From DATKLX01 sp035542155 (GTDB lineage Bacteria > Chloroflexota > Anaerolineae > Anaerolineales > Anaerolineaceae), in contig DATKLX010000218.1 of NCBI GenBank assembly GCA_035542155.1, forward strand, positions 1 through 35,544: a stretch of DNA of 35,544 nt, given 5' to 3'. This document shows, piece after piece, positions 1-7,868 of the stretch. Under the pieces are notes generated by a model. The model was given only the letters and a program-made list of their open reading frames with translations, was not told where the DNA came from and did not search any database. The number at the start of each line of letters is the position of its first letter. Positions within the stretch are counted from its first letter, which is position 1. Both the position numbers and the translations under genes were made by a program.

Positions 1-170
1 TTCCGATTGGCAGTACTTGACTTCAGGCAGTTGCAGGAGGACAATGGACATGGCAAGCTCGCTTGTAAGAATGATTTTGGCGAATCTATCTTACTGCGAG
101 CTTGTTCTTTTTTCAAAACCTACCAGACTTGGGACAGATACTTCTGCGAAGCAAGAGCGATGCGGGAATC

Positions 171-1127
171 TTACTCCCTGCACAGCCGTTCGGCGGTAAA
201 GTGGTCTGTGATCAGGATGTTGACCAGCTTTCCATACAGCGCCCCCCGGATGGCAGCGTATTTTCTCCGTCCCCCGGCTACCCCGATGGCCCGCTCTACC
301 TTGCGAAGCTGTTCCAACGTCATCGATATCACCCGGCTGGTTAAAAATCCTTCCATGGGCGCCCCCTGCTCGTTAAAAAAGCGCAGGAGAATATCCCCAA
401 CGGCCCCATGCTCACGCAGCGCGGCCAGCTCTTTTTCGGTAAAAATATTCCCCGAAGCGGCCAGCAGATTGGAGGGCTCGATCGCCCCAATCCCTACCAG
501 GGCAGTCGTCACCTGGGGAAAAAGCAAAAAGACCGAGCGCACGTTTTCGTCGTCCAGGAGCACGTTCAAGGCCGCCTCCGAGCCCACGACCCCCGGCACC
601 GGCAGAAAAACCACATCGCCATTGACCAGGTTTGCCAGGCGGCTGGCCAGGTGGGAAGCCTGGACCTGGGCGGAGGCGGTACCGATGCCCCCCAATATCT
701 GCACCACTCGAACGTTCGAGCGCCGCGGAACCACATGCATCGCGTCCACCAGGGCGATCAAAGTCGCGCTCCAGGAGGAAAGCCCGACGACCTCGTTCTG
801 GCGCAAGACGTTTTCCAGGTAATACGCCGCCGCGGAACCGACCTCTTTCTGGATGATTTTCTCGTCGTCATAGCTGATGCTGTCGACGACGATGGCATCC
901 CGGAGTCCAAATTTCTGGATGAGCGTCTCTTCCAACGTTGTGTGAATGCCTTCCGGAATATTCACAGAAATGCGTATAATACCTTCATTCTGCGCGCGAC
1001 TCAATAACCGCGAGACGGTTGCCTGGGAAAGACCAAGCTGTTCGGCGATCTCAGACTGGCGCATCTGCCACTCGTAGTACATGCGCGCGACCCGGGCGAT
1101 CAAGCGTAACTCGTCATTGCGTGCCAT
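171..1127 (-). CDS. SorC-family sugar-binding transcriptional regulator
   Basis: A 318-aa cytoplasmic DNA-binding regulator. Residues about 17-45 form a helix-turn-helix (RQSEIAEQLGLSQATVSRLL). The rest is the SorC/DeoR-type sugar-phosphate-binding domain, seen in GLSSWSATL, ILGGIGTASAQ, LPVPGVVGSE and the late GAVGDILLRFFNEQG segment. Length matches the family, usually 310-330 aa. It is divergent from the transketolase-kinase genes across a 163-bp AT-rich spacer, the usual arrangement for a local regulator that responds to a phosphorylated sugar made by the neighbouring kinase. The ATG start at 1127 has a modest Shine-Dalgarno-like AGGAATCC. The effector is unknown. Family assignment is firm; the regulated target is inferred from position. 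Confidence 0.9.
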   Translation of the reverse strand: MARNDELRLIARVARMYYEWQMRQSEIAEQLGLSQATVSRLLSRAQNEGIIRISVNIPEGIHTTLEETLIQKFGLRDAIVVDSISYDDEKIIQKEVGSAAAYYLENVLRQNEVVGLSSWSATLIALVDAMHVVPRRSNVRVVQILGGIGTASAQVQASHLASRLANLVNGDVVFLPVPGVVGSEAALNVLLDDENVRSVFLLFPQVTTALVGIGAIEPSNLLAASGNIFTEKELAALREHGAVGDILLRFFNEQGAPMEGFLTSRVISMTLEQLRKVERAIGVAGGRRKYAAIRGALYGKLVNILITDHFTAERLCRE

Positions 1128-1164
1128 AAGGATTCCTGGTTTTAGAAAGGATAGCTAATCTATT

Positions 1165-1223
1165 TTGTATAATTATTCATTATCGCTTGACTAGATTATA
1201 CCTGCCTGAGTATTCTTATACAA
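1165..1223. promoter_or_regulatory. Candidate operator: inverted TTGTATAA / TTATACAA pair
   Basis: TTGTATAA at 1165-1172 is matched in inverted orientation by TTATACAA at 1216-1223. Similarity continues inward less strictly. TTATAC also recurs at 1196-1201, exactly 20 bp before the copy at 1216. The sites lie in the divergent spacer, with the right one overlapping the candidate -10 of the transketolase promoter. That fits repression by the SorC-type regulator, but the assignment is inference. Confidence 0.4.
1187..1216 (+). promoter_or_regulatory. Candidate sigma70 promoter for the transketolase-kinase genes
   Basis: TTGACT (1187-1192), an 18-bp gap, then TATTCT (1211-1216). Transcription would start near 1223, leaving a leader of roughly 65 nt to the preferred ATG at 1291. 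The match is partial, so confidence is limited. Confidence 0.35.
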
Positions 1224-1290
1224 TGTGAATAAAATATTTTCTTTGAATAAATATACATCCCTACCTGATCGGTTTTCGGGTCATTTCCTT

Positions 1291-2145
1291 ATGAATATCT
1301 CTGAGCTGGAACACAAATCCATCCAGTACCGGCGCACCGTTTTACAGATCATCAAACAGGCCAATGCCGGGCACACCGGTGGCAGCTTATCCTGCGTGGA
1401 CATCCTCAACGTGCTCTATAACCAGGTTTTGAACGTTACCCCCCAAAACTTTTGCGATCCCAATCACGATCGCTACGTCCACAGCAAGGGCCACTCGGTC
1501 GAAGCGCTGTACACCGTTCTGGCGGATCGGGAATTTTTCCCGGCCTCTGAACTGGACACGATGGAAAAATACGGCTCTCTCCTGATCGGTCACCCCACCC
1601 GCAAGGCATTGGGGATCGAGCAGAATACCGGTGCTCTGGGGCACGGCTTATCGGTTGCGGTGGGCATGGCCATCGCCGGGAAAATCGACCGGCGGCCGTA
1701 TCGCGTCTTCACGCTCCTGGGCGACGGCGAGCTGGCGGAGGGATCCGTCTGGGAAGCCTCGATGAGCGCCGCCCATTATCGCCTGGACAACCTGATCGTG
1801 ATCGTCGACCGCAACACCCTGCAGATCAGCGGGCGTACGGAAAATGTGATGCGCCTGGAGCCGCTGGCAGACAAATTCCGCGCCTTCGGATACGCGCTGA
1901 AAGAGGTGGATGGCAACAGCATCCCGGACCTGGTGCAGGTTTTTCAAACTCTTCCCCTCGCACCCGGGAAGCCCAGCCTGATCCTGGCGCATACGGTCAA
2001 GGGGAAAGGGATCAGTTATATCGAGGATCAGGCCGGCTGGCACCACCACGTTCCAAACGACGAGGAATACGCTCAGGCGATGGACGAACTGGACCGTGCT
2101 GAAAAGGAGTTGACGCGGCGCTATGCAGCCCTTGAAACCCGCTAA
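1291..2145 (+). CDS. Transketolase, N-terminal subunit (TPP-binding half)
   Basis: This is the thiamine-diphosphate-binding half of a split transketolase, which moves two-carbon ketol units between sugar phosphates. The TPP/Mg motif is clear: GDGELAEGSVWEAS followed by VIVDRNTLQISG. HSKGHSVEALY and TGALGHGLSVAVGMA are also standard. A GTG at 1225 would add 22 residues. I prefer ATG 1291, because split transketolases usually begin just before the ELEHKSIQYRR-like helix and the added stretch looks unconserved. The 3' end overlaps the C-terminal subunit by 23 bp, so the two are translationally linked. Substrates cannot be read from sequence; a dihydroxyacetone-synthase-like role is possible but unsupported. 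Confidence 0.9.
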   Translation: MNISELEHKSIQYRRTVLQIIKQANAGHTGGSLSCVDILNVLYNQVLNVTPQNFCDPNHDRYVHSKGHSVEALYTVLADREFFPASELDTMEKYGSLLIGHPTRKALGIEQNTGALGHGLSVAVGMAIAGKIDRRPYRVFTLLGDGELAEGSVWEASMSAAHYRLDNLIVIVDRNTLQISGRTENVMRLEPLADKFRAFGYALKEVDGNSIPDLVQVFQTLPLAPGKPSLILAHTVKGKGISYIEDQAGWHHHVPNDEEYAQAMDELDRAEKELTRRYAALETR

Positions 2146-3097
2146 ACCCAACCTGGACGTTTTCAGCGAGACGCTCCTGGAGCTTGCCCGGGAAGACCCG
2201 GACATCCTGGTGGTGACCTCGGATTCGCGCGGCTCCGCCAGGCTGGCCAACTTTGCCAGGGCCCTGCCCGAGCGCGTAATCGAGATCGGGATCGCCGAAC
2301 AGAACCTCGTGGGCGTTTCCGCCGGGCTGGCCTCGGCAGGAAAAAAGGTGTTCGCGGTTTCCCCGGCCAGCTTTCTCACCGCACGGGGCTTCGAGCAGAT
2401 CAAAAATGATGTGGCCTACTCCAACCAGCCGGTCAAGCTGGTGGGGATCAGCGCGGGGGTCAGCTATGGGAGCCTGGGTTCCACCCATCATTCCACCCAC
2501 GACCTGGCCGTTCTCATGGCCATTCACAATATCGACATCGTCATCCCCGCGGATAACTACGAAACCCGCGAGGCGATCCGCGCCGCGGCAGCTTACCCCC
2601 AGCCGCTGTACCTGCGCTTTGGCAAAAAGCCGATGCCGGAATGCCTTTCCGCAAACACCGATTTCGTGATCGGAAAAGCCATCCGGCTGGCCAGCGGCTC
2701 GGATGTGACCCTGGTGGCAACCGGAGAAACGGTCTGGCCCGCCTGGGAGGCCAGGGAGATCCTCGAAGCGCAGGGGGTATCCTGCGGGGTCCTGGACGTG
2801 CACACCTTGCGCCCCCTGGACACCCGGGCGATCGCCGGGGCCGCCCAAACCTCAAAGGTCATGGTCACCGTCGAGGAGCATTCGGTCCATGGCGGCCTGG
2901 GCAGCCTGGTGGCCTCCTTCCTCATGCAGGCCGGCCTCTATCTCCCCTTGCGCATTGTTGGGCTCCCAGACGAGCCCATTGTTACCGGCAGCCAGAACGA
3001 GGTCTTCGCCCACTACGGGATCAGCGCGGAGGGCCTGTCCGCCGCTGCGCAGGAACTGCTCCAGCGCGCTAGCCTGCCGGCCGGCAAACCGGGCTAA
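2123..3097 (+). CDS. Transketolase, C-terminal subunit
   Basis: A 324-aa partner of the preceding gene, carrying the pyrimidine-binding and C-terminal transketolase domains. The catalytic-Glu segment GIAEQNLVGVSAGLA lies near residue 55. The His-rich GSTHHSTHDLAVL and IPADNYETREAI follow, and the C-domain (residues about 190-315) includes VTVEEHSVHGGLGS. The two subunits together equal one full-length transketolase without the linker. The start codon lies inside the upstream gene with a rather distant AAAAGGAG, so translation probably depends on coupling. Co-transcription with a sugar or polyol kinase and a SorC regulator suggests an inducible carbohydrate pathway rather than the housekeeping enzyme; that is inference from context. 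Confidence 0.9.
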   Translation: MQPLKPAKPNLDVFSETLLELAREDPDILVVTSDSRGSARLANFARALPERVIEIGIAEQNLVGVSAGLASAGKKVFAVSPASFLTARGFEQIKNDVAYSNQPVKLVGISAGVSYGSLGSTHHSTHDLAVLMAIHNIDIVIPADNYETREAIRAAAAYPQPLYLRFGKKPMPECLSANTDFVIGKAIRLASGSDVTLVATGETVWPAWEAREILEAQGVSCGVLDVHTLRPLDTRAIAGAAQTSKVMVTVEEHSVHGGLGSLVASFLMQAGLYLPLRIVGLPDEPIVTGSQNEVFAHYGISAEGLSAAAQELLQRASLPAGKPG

Positions 3098-3132
3098 GAC
3101 AGGTCCAGAGCACTCACGGAAAGGAACCCGCT

Positions 3133-4614
3133 ATGCCGATCATGCTCGCCATCGACCAGAGCACCTCTGCCACCAAAGCGCTCCTCTTCGACCAGAACGC
3201 TTCCCTCATCGACCAGGCCTCCCTTTCCCACCGCCAGATCTACCCGCAACCCGGCTGGGTAGAACACGACGCGGGCGAAATCTATGCCAACACCCTGGCT
3301 GTGATCCGCAGCCTCCTGGAAAAGAATCCGGATCGGGTCGAGGACCTGCTGTGTCTGAGCCTGACCAACCAGCGCGAAACGTTCGTGCTCTTTGACCGCC
3401 GGACGGGCGAGCCGCTATACAATGCCATCGTCTGGCAGTGCCGCCGGGGCGAAAAGGTGTGCGCCGGCCTGGCCGCCGCGGGCGATGAGGAACCGGTCCA
3501 CCGGGCAACCGGGCTGAAGATCGACACCTATTTCCCCGCCAGCAAGCTGCGCTGGCTGCTGGACGAGCGCCCGGACCTGGGCCGGCGCCTGGCGGTTGGC
3601 AGCGCTCTTTTCGGAACGATGGATACGTATTTGATCTACCGCCTGACCGGCGGACAGGTCTACGCCACCGACCACACCAACGCCTCGCGCACCCTCTTTT
3701 ACGATATCGAGACGCTCGACTGGAGCCCGGACCTGTGCCGCCTATTTGGTGCGTCCTTCGCCCGCCTGCCTGAGATCCGCGAAAGCGCCGCCTGTTTTGG
3801 CGAGACGACCCTGGAAGGCCTGCTGCCCCGTCCCCTTCCCATCGCCGGCGTCATGGGAGACTCCCAGGCCGCCCTTTTTGCCCAGCGCTGTTTTACCCCC
3901 GGCAGCGCCAAGGTCACCTTTGGCACGGGCTCTTCTCTGCTGCTCAACCTGGGGGCGCAAAAGAAGCTCTCCTCCAGCGGCGTCGTGACCGCCATCGGCT
4001 GGGTGCTGAACGGGCAGCCCACCTACGCCTTCGAAGGCATCACCAATTTTACCGGGGCGACGATCGCCTGGCTGCGCGACCAGCTTCAATTGATCCGCGA
4101 TCCCGCCGAGACCGAAGCCCTCGCCCGCTCGGTCCCGGATAATGGCGGGGTCTACCTCGTCCCGGCTTTCGTCGGGTTGAGCGCCCCCTACTGGCGGCCG
4201 GACGTGCGCGCCGCCATCTCCGGCCTGACCCCATCCAGCACGCGCGCGCACGTCGTCCGCGCCGCCCTGGAATCGATCGCGTATGTGGTCACGGACGCCC
4301 TGCGCTCTATGGAGCAGGAGGCCGGCCTGCCGCTGCAGATGGTGCATGCTGATGGCGGGGCAGTTCGCAATGCCTTTCTGATGCAGTTTGTGGCGGATAT
4401 CAACGGGAAAAGCGTGCGCGCTTCCCACCTTCCCGAGCTTTCTGCGCTGGGCGCGGTTTTTTCGGGCGGGCTGGGAATGAAAGCCTATGCTTCGCTGGAG
4501 GACCTCAACCGCATCCCGATAGGCTTTACCACCTATGCGCCGCTCATGGCCCGCTCTCAGGTCGAGGCCCATTACGCCGGCTGGCAGCACGCGGTGCGCC
4601 AGGTGCTGGCATAA
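3133..4614 (+). CDS. FGGY-family carbohydrate kinase, glycerol-kinase-like
   Basis: A 493-aa ATP-dependent kinase with the actin-like FGGY fold. The N-domain phosphate motif DQSTSATKALLFD starts at residue 8. PGWVEHDAGEIY, TNQRETFVLFD, NAIVWQCRRG and DTYFPASKLRW match glycerol kinase. The C-domain has GTGSSLLLNLG and the adenosine motif ADGGAVRNAFLMQF. Set against E. coli GlpK from memory, the substrate residues Arg-Glu (QRE), Trp, Tyr (DTYF) and Asp (GDSQ) are kept, but the Gln after that Asp is Ser (GDSQAAL versus GDQQAAL). The substrate may therefore be a related triose or polyol rather than glycerol. AAAGGA precedes the ATG by 8 nt. It ends 2 bp from the stop of the convergent lipoprotein gene. 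Confidence 0.85.
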   Translation: MPIMLAIDQSTSATKALLFDQNASLIDQASLSHRQIYPQPGWVEHDAGEIYANTLAVIRSLLEKNPDRVEDLLCLSLTNQRETFVLFDRRTGEPLYNAIVWQCRRGEKVCAGLAAAGDEEPVHRATGLKIDTYFPASKLRWLLDERPDLGRRLAVGSALFGTMDTYLIYRLTGGQVYATDHTNASRTLFYDIETLDWSPDLCRLFGASFARLPEIRESAACFGETTLEGLLPRPLPIAGVMGDSQAALFAQRCFTPGSAKVTFGTGSSLLLNLGAQKKLSSSGVVTAIGWVLNGQPTYAFEGITNFTGATIAWLRDQLQLIRDPAETEALARSVPDNGGVYLVPAFVGLSAPYWRPDVRAAISGLTPSSTRAHVVRAALESIAYVVTDALRSMEQEAGLPLQMVHADGGAVRNAFLMQFVADINGKSVRASHLPELSALGAVFSGGLGMKAYASLEDLNRIPIGFTTYAPLMARSQVEAHYAGWQHAVRQVLA

Positions 4615-4616
4615 TT

Positions 4617-6722
4617 TTATGGCGTCCAGAAGAGGTTACCGACCAGGATGTAATCGCTCCCGGTCAGGTTCAGCGCATCATCCAGCACAGTCAGGCTGGA
4701 ATTGAGCAGATTGAGCCGGCGCAAGCTGATCTGGTACCCGCCGCTATCGGTGGGCATCGTCGCTGATTCGAGCAGCTCTTTTCCATCCGGGGACCAGAAG
4801 GTGCGGGGGTTGATGCCGCGGGTGGGGGGATATTCTTTAATCTGCCAGTTAGGGGGGACGACAATAAAGTAGTGCACCCCCCTCGATAATCCCGAATACC
4901 CACTGCGTACCTCGCTGACGACCGATAAAACCTTTCCATCCGGCGACCAGGCCGCATCGGCGACCAGCGTCCCGGAGAAGGACAGGCTGGTCACAGAGCT
5001 CCCCTCACTGGTGTAGAGGAGCAGCCCATTGCGATCGCCTTCCTTTACCAGGCTGGAGGCGATGAAGCGCTCGCCGGCCACAAAAATCGACCCCCGGGCC
5101 TTGTCGAAAGGCTGCGCCTTTCCGCCCTTGAGACTGAATGACCAGATCGAAGGGGTAACGCAGTCACCGGAGAGCCCGCAATATGCCGCATCCCAGTACA
5201 CGGTTTGGCCGTCATACCCGGGGTAGAGTCGGGAAACCTTCGTCTCCGGCAAGGAAACAGTGGTCCATTCTCCGTTCCAGAAAGAGACCAGATCGACGGC
5301 GGTCAGTCCATTCTCATCGCCTGCCAGGAGTACAACCCGCCCATCCGGCAGCCAGACGGCCCCGCGCTGGCTTCCCCCGTCAAACGCCGCGCTGACGCGG
5401 GTCAGCTCGCCGGTCTCTATCCGGTCGAGGAACAGCTCATCTCCTTTGCTCGCCAGGACCCAGCGCGAATCGGGCGAAACGGCCTGCAGGCGGTAGCCCT
5501 CGCCGAGGACGAAGGTGAGCTGGTTGGCTGCCAGGTCGAAGCGGAAGACGCCCAGGGAAGTGTAAGCCTCGTCCACGCGGCGCAGGATGTCGAAGAAAAG
5601 CTGCCCGGGGCCAGATCCCACCTCCTTGGGAGGGAAGCTCAGCCCGGTGATGTGAGGCCGGGTTTCTGGCGAGGCGGTGGGCGCGGGGGTAGGTGTGACG
5701 GTCGCGGCTCGGGCAACCTCGATTGCGCCGGCGCTTTGCAGCCCGCGGCGCAGGGAATCCAGGGTTTCCAGCGCGGTAAAGCTGCGCACGTTCCAGGCGT
5801 CCACCGAGATGTGGAAGCCGTCCGGGCGGTCGCTGTCCATGCCGTGATTGGGCAGGGTCTGCACCGCGCGCCAGAAGTTCCACAGCGGCAGATCGTATTC
5901 GGCCGCGATGCGCGCTGTAGCCAGGTTGAGGCTGTGATCGCCCTCGACGTTATCCGCCTTGGTAGCCAGGATGGGGACCACGCCGTGATCCAGGGCGTAG
6001 TCGACGATCTGGCGCAGGAGGGCGGCGTATTTTTCGGCGGTGCGGCCGTCCCACCAGACCTCCAGACTGATAAAGACAAAGCTGGGTTTGTACACGCGGA
6101 TCTCACACTGCAGCGGGTTCTCCCCGGCCTGGCAGGCCTGCGGGTTGGCCCACAGCGGCGAGAGGACCGCGGCGGCATTGAACCCGCCGCGCACCGCCTC
6201 GCTGGCGCGGTCGAAGGAACCGGAGAAGTAGTCGATGGTGTCTTTCAGATAGGCGTAATCGGGTGTGAGCACGTAGCGGCCGGGGCGGTCGAACATCCCC
6301 AGGAAGGAGGCGTTGACGCTCTGGCAATCGCCCACCTTGGAGAAATGGCGCGGGTCGTTCCCCAGGGCAATCCCCTGGCGGTAGACTTCCAGTGCCCGCG
6401 CGGTCAGCCCGGGGACGACCGGCCACTCACGCCATTTCTCGGGGGGCAGGCGGGTCTCGAAGGCAGGGGTGGGTGAAGCGGCGAGCGCGATTGGGGCGAC
6501 GGCGGATCCGGCGGGGAGGGCGGTGGGTGAGGGTGCGGGGGCTGTCGGGGAGGGCAGGTTTTCGGGCGGATGGGCGATGAACTGCGGCGGGGTCGGCGAA
6601 GGCTCGAGGGTGAAGGTTGGCGTGGCGGCAGGAGTGGGCGTCGCCGCGGTGCAGGCGCAGAGGAGGAAGGAGAAGAGAACCAGGAAGCAGAGGACGGTGT
6701 GGGTGGTTTTGGAGTGGGTCAT
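4617..6722 (-). CDS. Lipoprotein with GDC-type SGNH hydrolase-like domain and C-terminal beta-propeller
   Basis: A 701-aa exported lipoprotein. The signal peptide ends in lipobox LLCAC (Cys about 23). A Thr/Pro/Ser-rich linker runs to about residue 95. An SGNH-like domain (about 100-335) has block I KVGDCQSVNASF, with Cys where GDSL enzymes have Ser, and block V DGFHIS with the Asp-His pair. After a second Pro/Thr linker, residues about 375-700 carry PD40/TolB-like blades (SPDSRWVLAS, SPDGKVLSVV, SPDGKELLES). It is last in the MBOAT operon, 21 bp after the preceding gene. The probable role is an outer-face acyl-ester transferase or hydrolase, or a glycan-binding partner of the MBOAT system. 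Domain calls are solid; the substrate is unknown. Confidence 0.75.
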   Translation of the reverse strand: MTHSKTTHTVLCFLVLFSFLLCACTAATPTPAATPTFTLEPSPTPPQFIAHPPENLPSPTAPAPSPTALPAGSAVAPIALAASPTPAFETRLPPEKWREWPVVPGLTARALEVYRQGIALGNDPRHFSKVGDCQSVNASFLGMFDRPGRYVLTPDYAYLKDTIDYFSGSFDRASEAVRGGFNAAAVLSPLWANPQACQAGENPLQCEIRVYKPSFVFISLEVWWDGRTAEKYAALLRQIVDYALDHGVVPILATKADNVEGDHSLNLATARIAAEYDLPLWNFWRAVQTLPNHGMDSDRPDGFHISVDAWNVRSFTALETLDSLRRGLQSAGAIEVARAATVTPTPAPTASPETRPHITGLSFPPKEVGSGPGQLFFDILRRVDEAYTSLGVFRFDLAANQLTFVLGEGYRLQAVSPDSRWVLASKGDELFLDRIETGELTRVSAAFDGGSQRGAVWLPDGRVVLLAGDENGLTAVDLVSFWNGEWTTVSLPETKVSRLYPGYDGQTVYWDAAYCGLSGDCVTPSIWSFSLKGGKAQPFDKARGSIFVAGERFIASSLVKEGDRNGLLLYTSEGSSVTSLSFSGTLVADAAWSPDGKVLSVVSEVRSGYSGLSRGVHYFIVVPPNWQIKEYPPTRGINPRTFWSPDGKELLESATMPTDSGGYQISLRRLNLLNSSLTVLDDALNLTGSDYILVGNLFWTP

Positions 6723-6743
6723 CGTAGATTTTTATTCGTTCCC

Positions 6744-7868
6744 TTACCTGCACGCCAGGGCGGTCAACTGCGGGGCCAGCACGTCGACGAAGCGCTGCTC
6801 GCCGGCGGGGGTGAGATGGATGGCGCTGTTGGTAAACTCCGCCGGGTCGACCGCTGACGCCAGGTCGAGGTAACGCCAGCCCTCCGCCCTGCTCCGCTCC
6901 GCCAGCCACTGCCGGTACAGGTCATAGGCCCAATGCGGGTAAAAGAGATTGTAACGCACATCAGAGTTTTTGCCCCGGCTGATCAGCATGGGCTCGTTCA
7001 CCACCACGACCGGCGTGCTACCTGCGATGCGGATCCCCGCGGCAAGGACGTCGAAAGCCAGGTCGTCCGCGCTCATCTGCCCGGGCTTCCAGCCGTGAAA
7101 GATGAGATCCTCCTTCTGGAAATCGACCTGGGCGCGCGCGTACTCGGCCGGATAGTACTGGTCCACGCCCGTCGCCCCCCACAGGACGCCGTAGAGCTGG
7201 AGGCGGATCAGGTCTGCGAGCGAGCGGCGCTGGGCGATGATAGTTCGCTCCCAAAAAGGCGGAGGGGAGGGCGGCAGGCTTTCTACGTCCAGGTTCAGCT
7301 CCTGGCCCTGGACCAGCGCGCGGAAGCGCCCGGGGTTATTGGCCACCAGGGGAGTGGATAACTGCCTGGCGCGGGGAAAGGCCTCGAGCGTGGTCGGCCA
7401 GAGGATCAGGTCGGGCTGATACCGCAGCGCCTCGGAGAGGATCATCAGATCTTTGGTCAGCGAGATGGTGGGGTAGCCCAGGTTGTAGAAACGCATCTGC
7501 CGCCCCGAGCAGGTCAGCGCCGCGGCGTTGAGTCGCCCGGTGAGGGTCTGGTCGTTGCGCAGAAGGGTGCCCCAGACTGACGAATCGCCGACGACGATCA
7601 CGCGGTATTCATCCTTCGCTTTGGGCGCGCCGGCGATGGCGTGCGAGGCGAACATCGCGTCCAGATTGTACAGGGAGAGGTTGTAGGCCTGGGCAGAATT
7701 CTCGCCGAAAGGAAGGCGCAGCCGCCCGAGGAAGAGGCGGTTGTACAGCGAGAGCCTGCCCAGCCCGGCGGCGCTGCCAGCCCAGGCGGCAAAGAGCAGG
7801 TTGGCGACGAGAAACAAGGCCAGAGCCTTTAAAACCACGTTGCGGAGGAAACGCAGGTTGGCTCCCAT
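6744..7868 (-). CDS. Membrane-anchored SGNH-domain protein, partner of MBOAT (DltD/AlgX-like role)
   Basis: A 374-aa protein with one N-terminal membrane segment (LKALALFLVANLLFAAW) and a large outer domain. The SGNH block I is VVGDSSVWGTLL, putting the nucleophile Ser near residue 94. FYNLGYPTISLTKDLMIL matches the second block, and the C-terminal NSAIHLTPAGEQRF holds the catalytic His near 351. The usual Asp three residues before that His is Ser here, so the Asp may come from elsewhere or the activity may be altered. It begins at the base after the MBOAT stop codon. In known envelope-acylation systems (Dlt, Alg, Pat) such a protein receives the acyl group and passes it to a polymer; I infer the same here. 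Confidence 0.75.
   Translation of the reverse strand: MGANLRFLRNVVLKALALFLVANLLFAAWAGSAAGLGRLSLYNRLFLGRLRLPFGENSAQAYNLSLYNLDAMFASHAIAGAPKAKDEYRVIVVGDSSVWGTLLRNDQTLTGRLNAAALTCSGRQMRFYNLGYPTISLTKDLMILSEALRYQPDLILWPTTLEAFPRARQLSTPLVANNPGRFRALVQGQELNLDVESLPPSPPPFWERTIIAQRRSLADLIRLQLYGVLWGATGVDQYYPAEYARAQVDFQKEDLIFHGWKPGQMSADDLAFDVLAAGIRIAGSTPVVVVNEPMLISRGKNSDVRYNLFYPHWAYDLYRQWLAERSRAEGWRYLDLASAVDPAEFTNSAIHLTPAGEQRFVDVLAPQLTALACR

Noticed and set aside
1..170. Possible end of another gene or terminator left of the SorC gene
   Set aside because: Frames here are short and unlike proteins, and no hairpin precedes the TTTTTT run; nothing could be supported.
4612..4620. Bidirectional terminator between the convergent kinase and lipoprotein genes
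   Set aside because: The stops are 2 bp apart and no stem with a T run is seen nearby on either strand.
5205..6476. Plus-strand 423-aa frame opposite the SGNH/propeller lipoprotein
   Set aside because: Antisense shadow; the opposite strand has a lipobox, SGNH blocks and propeller motifs.
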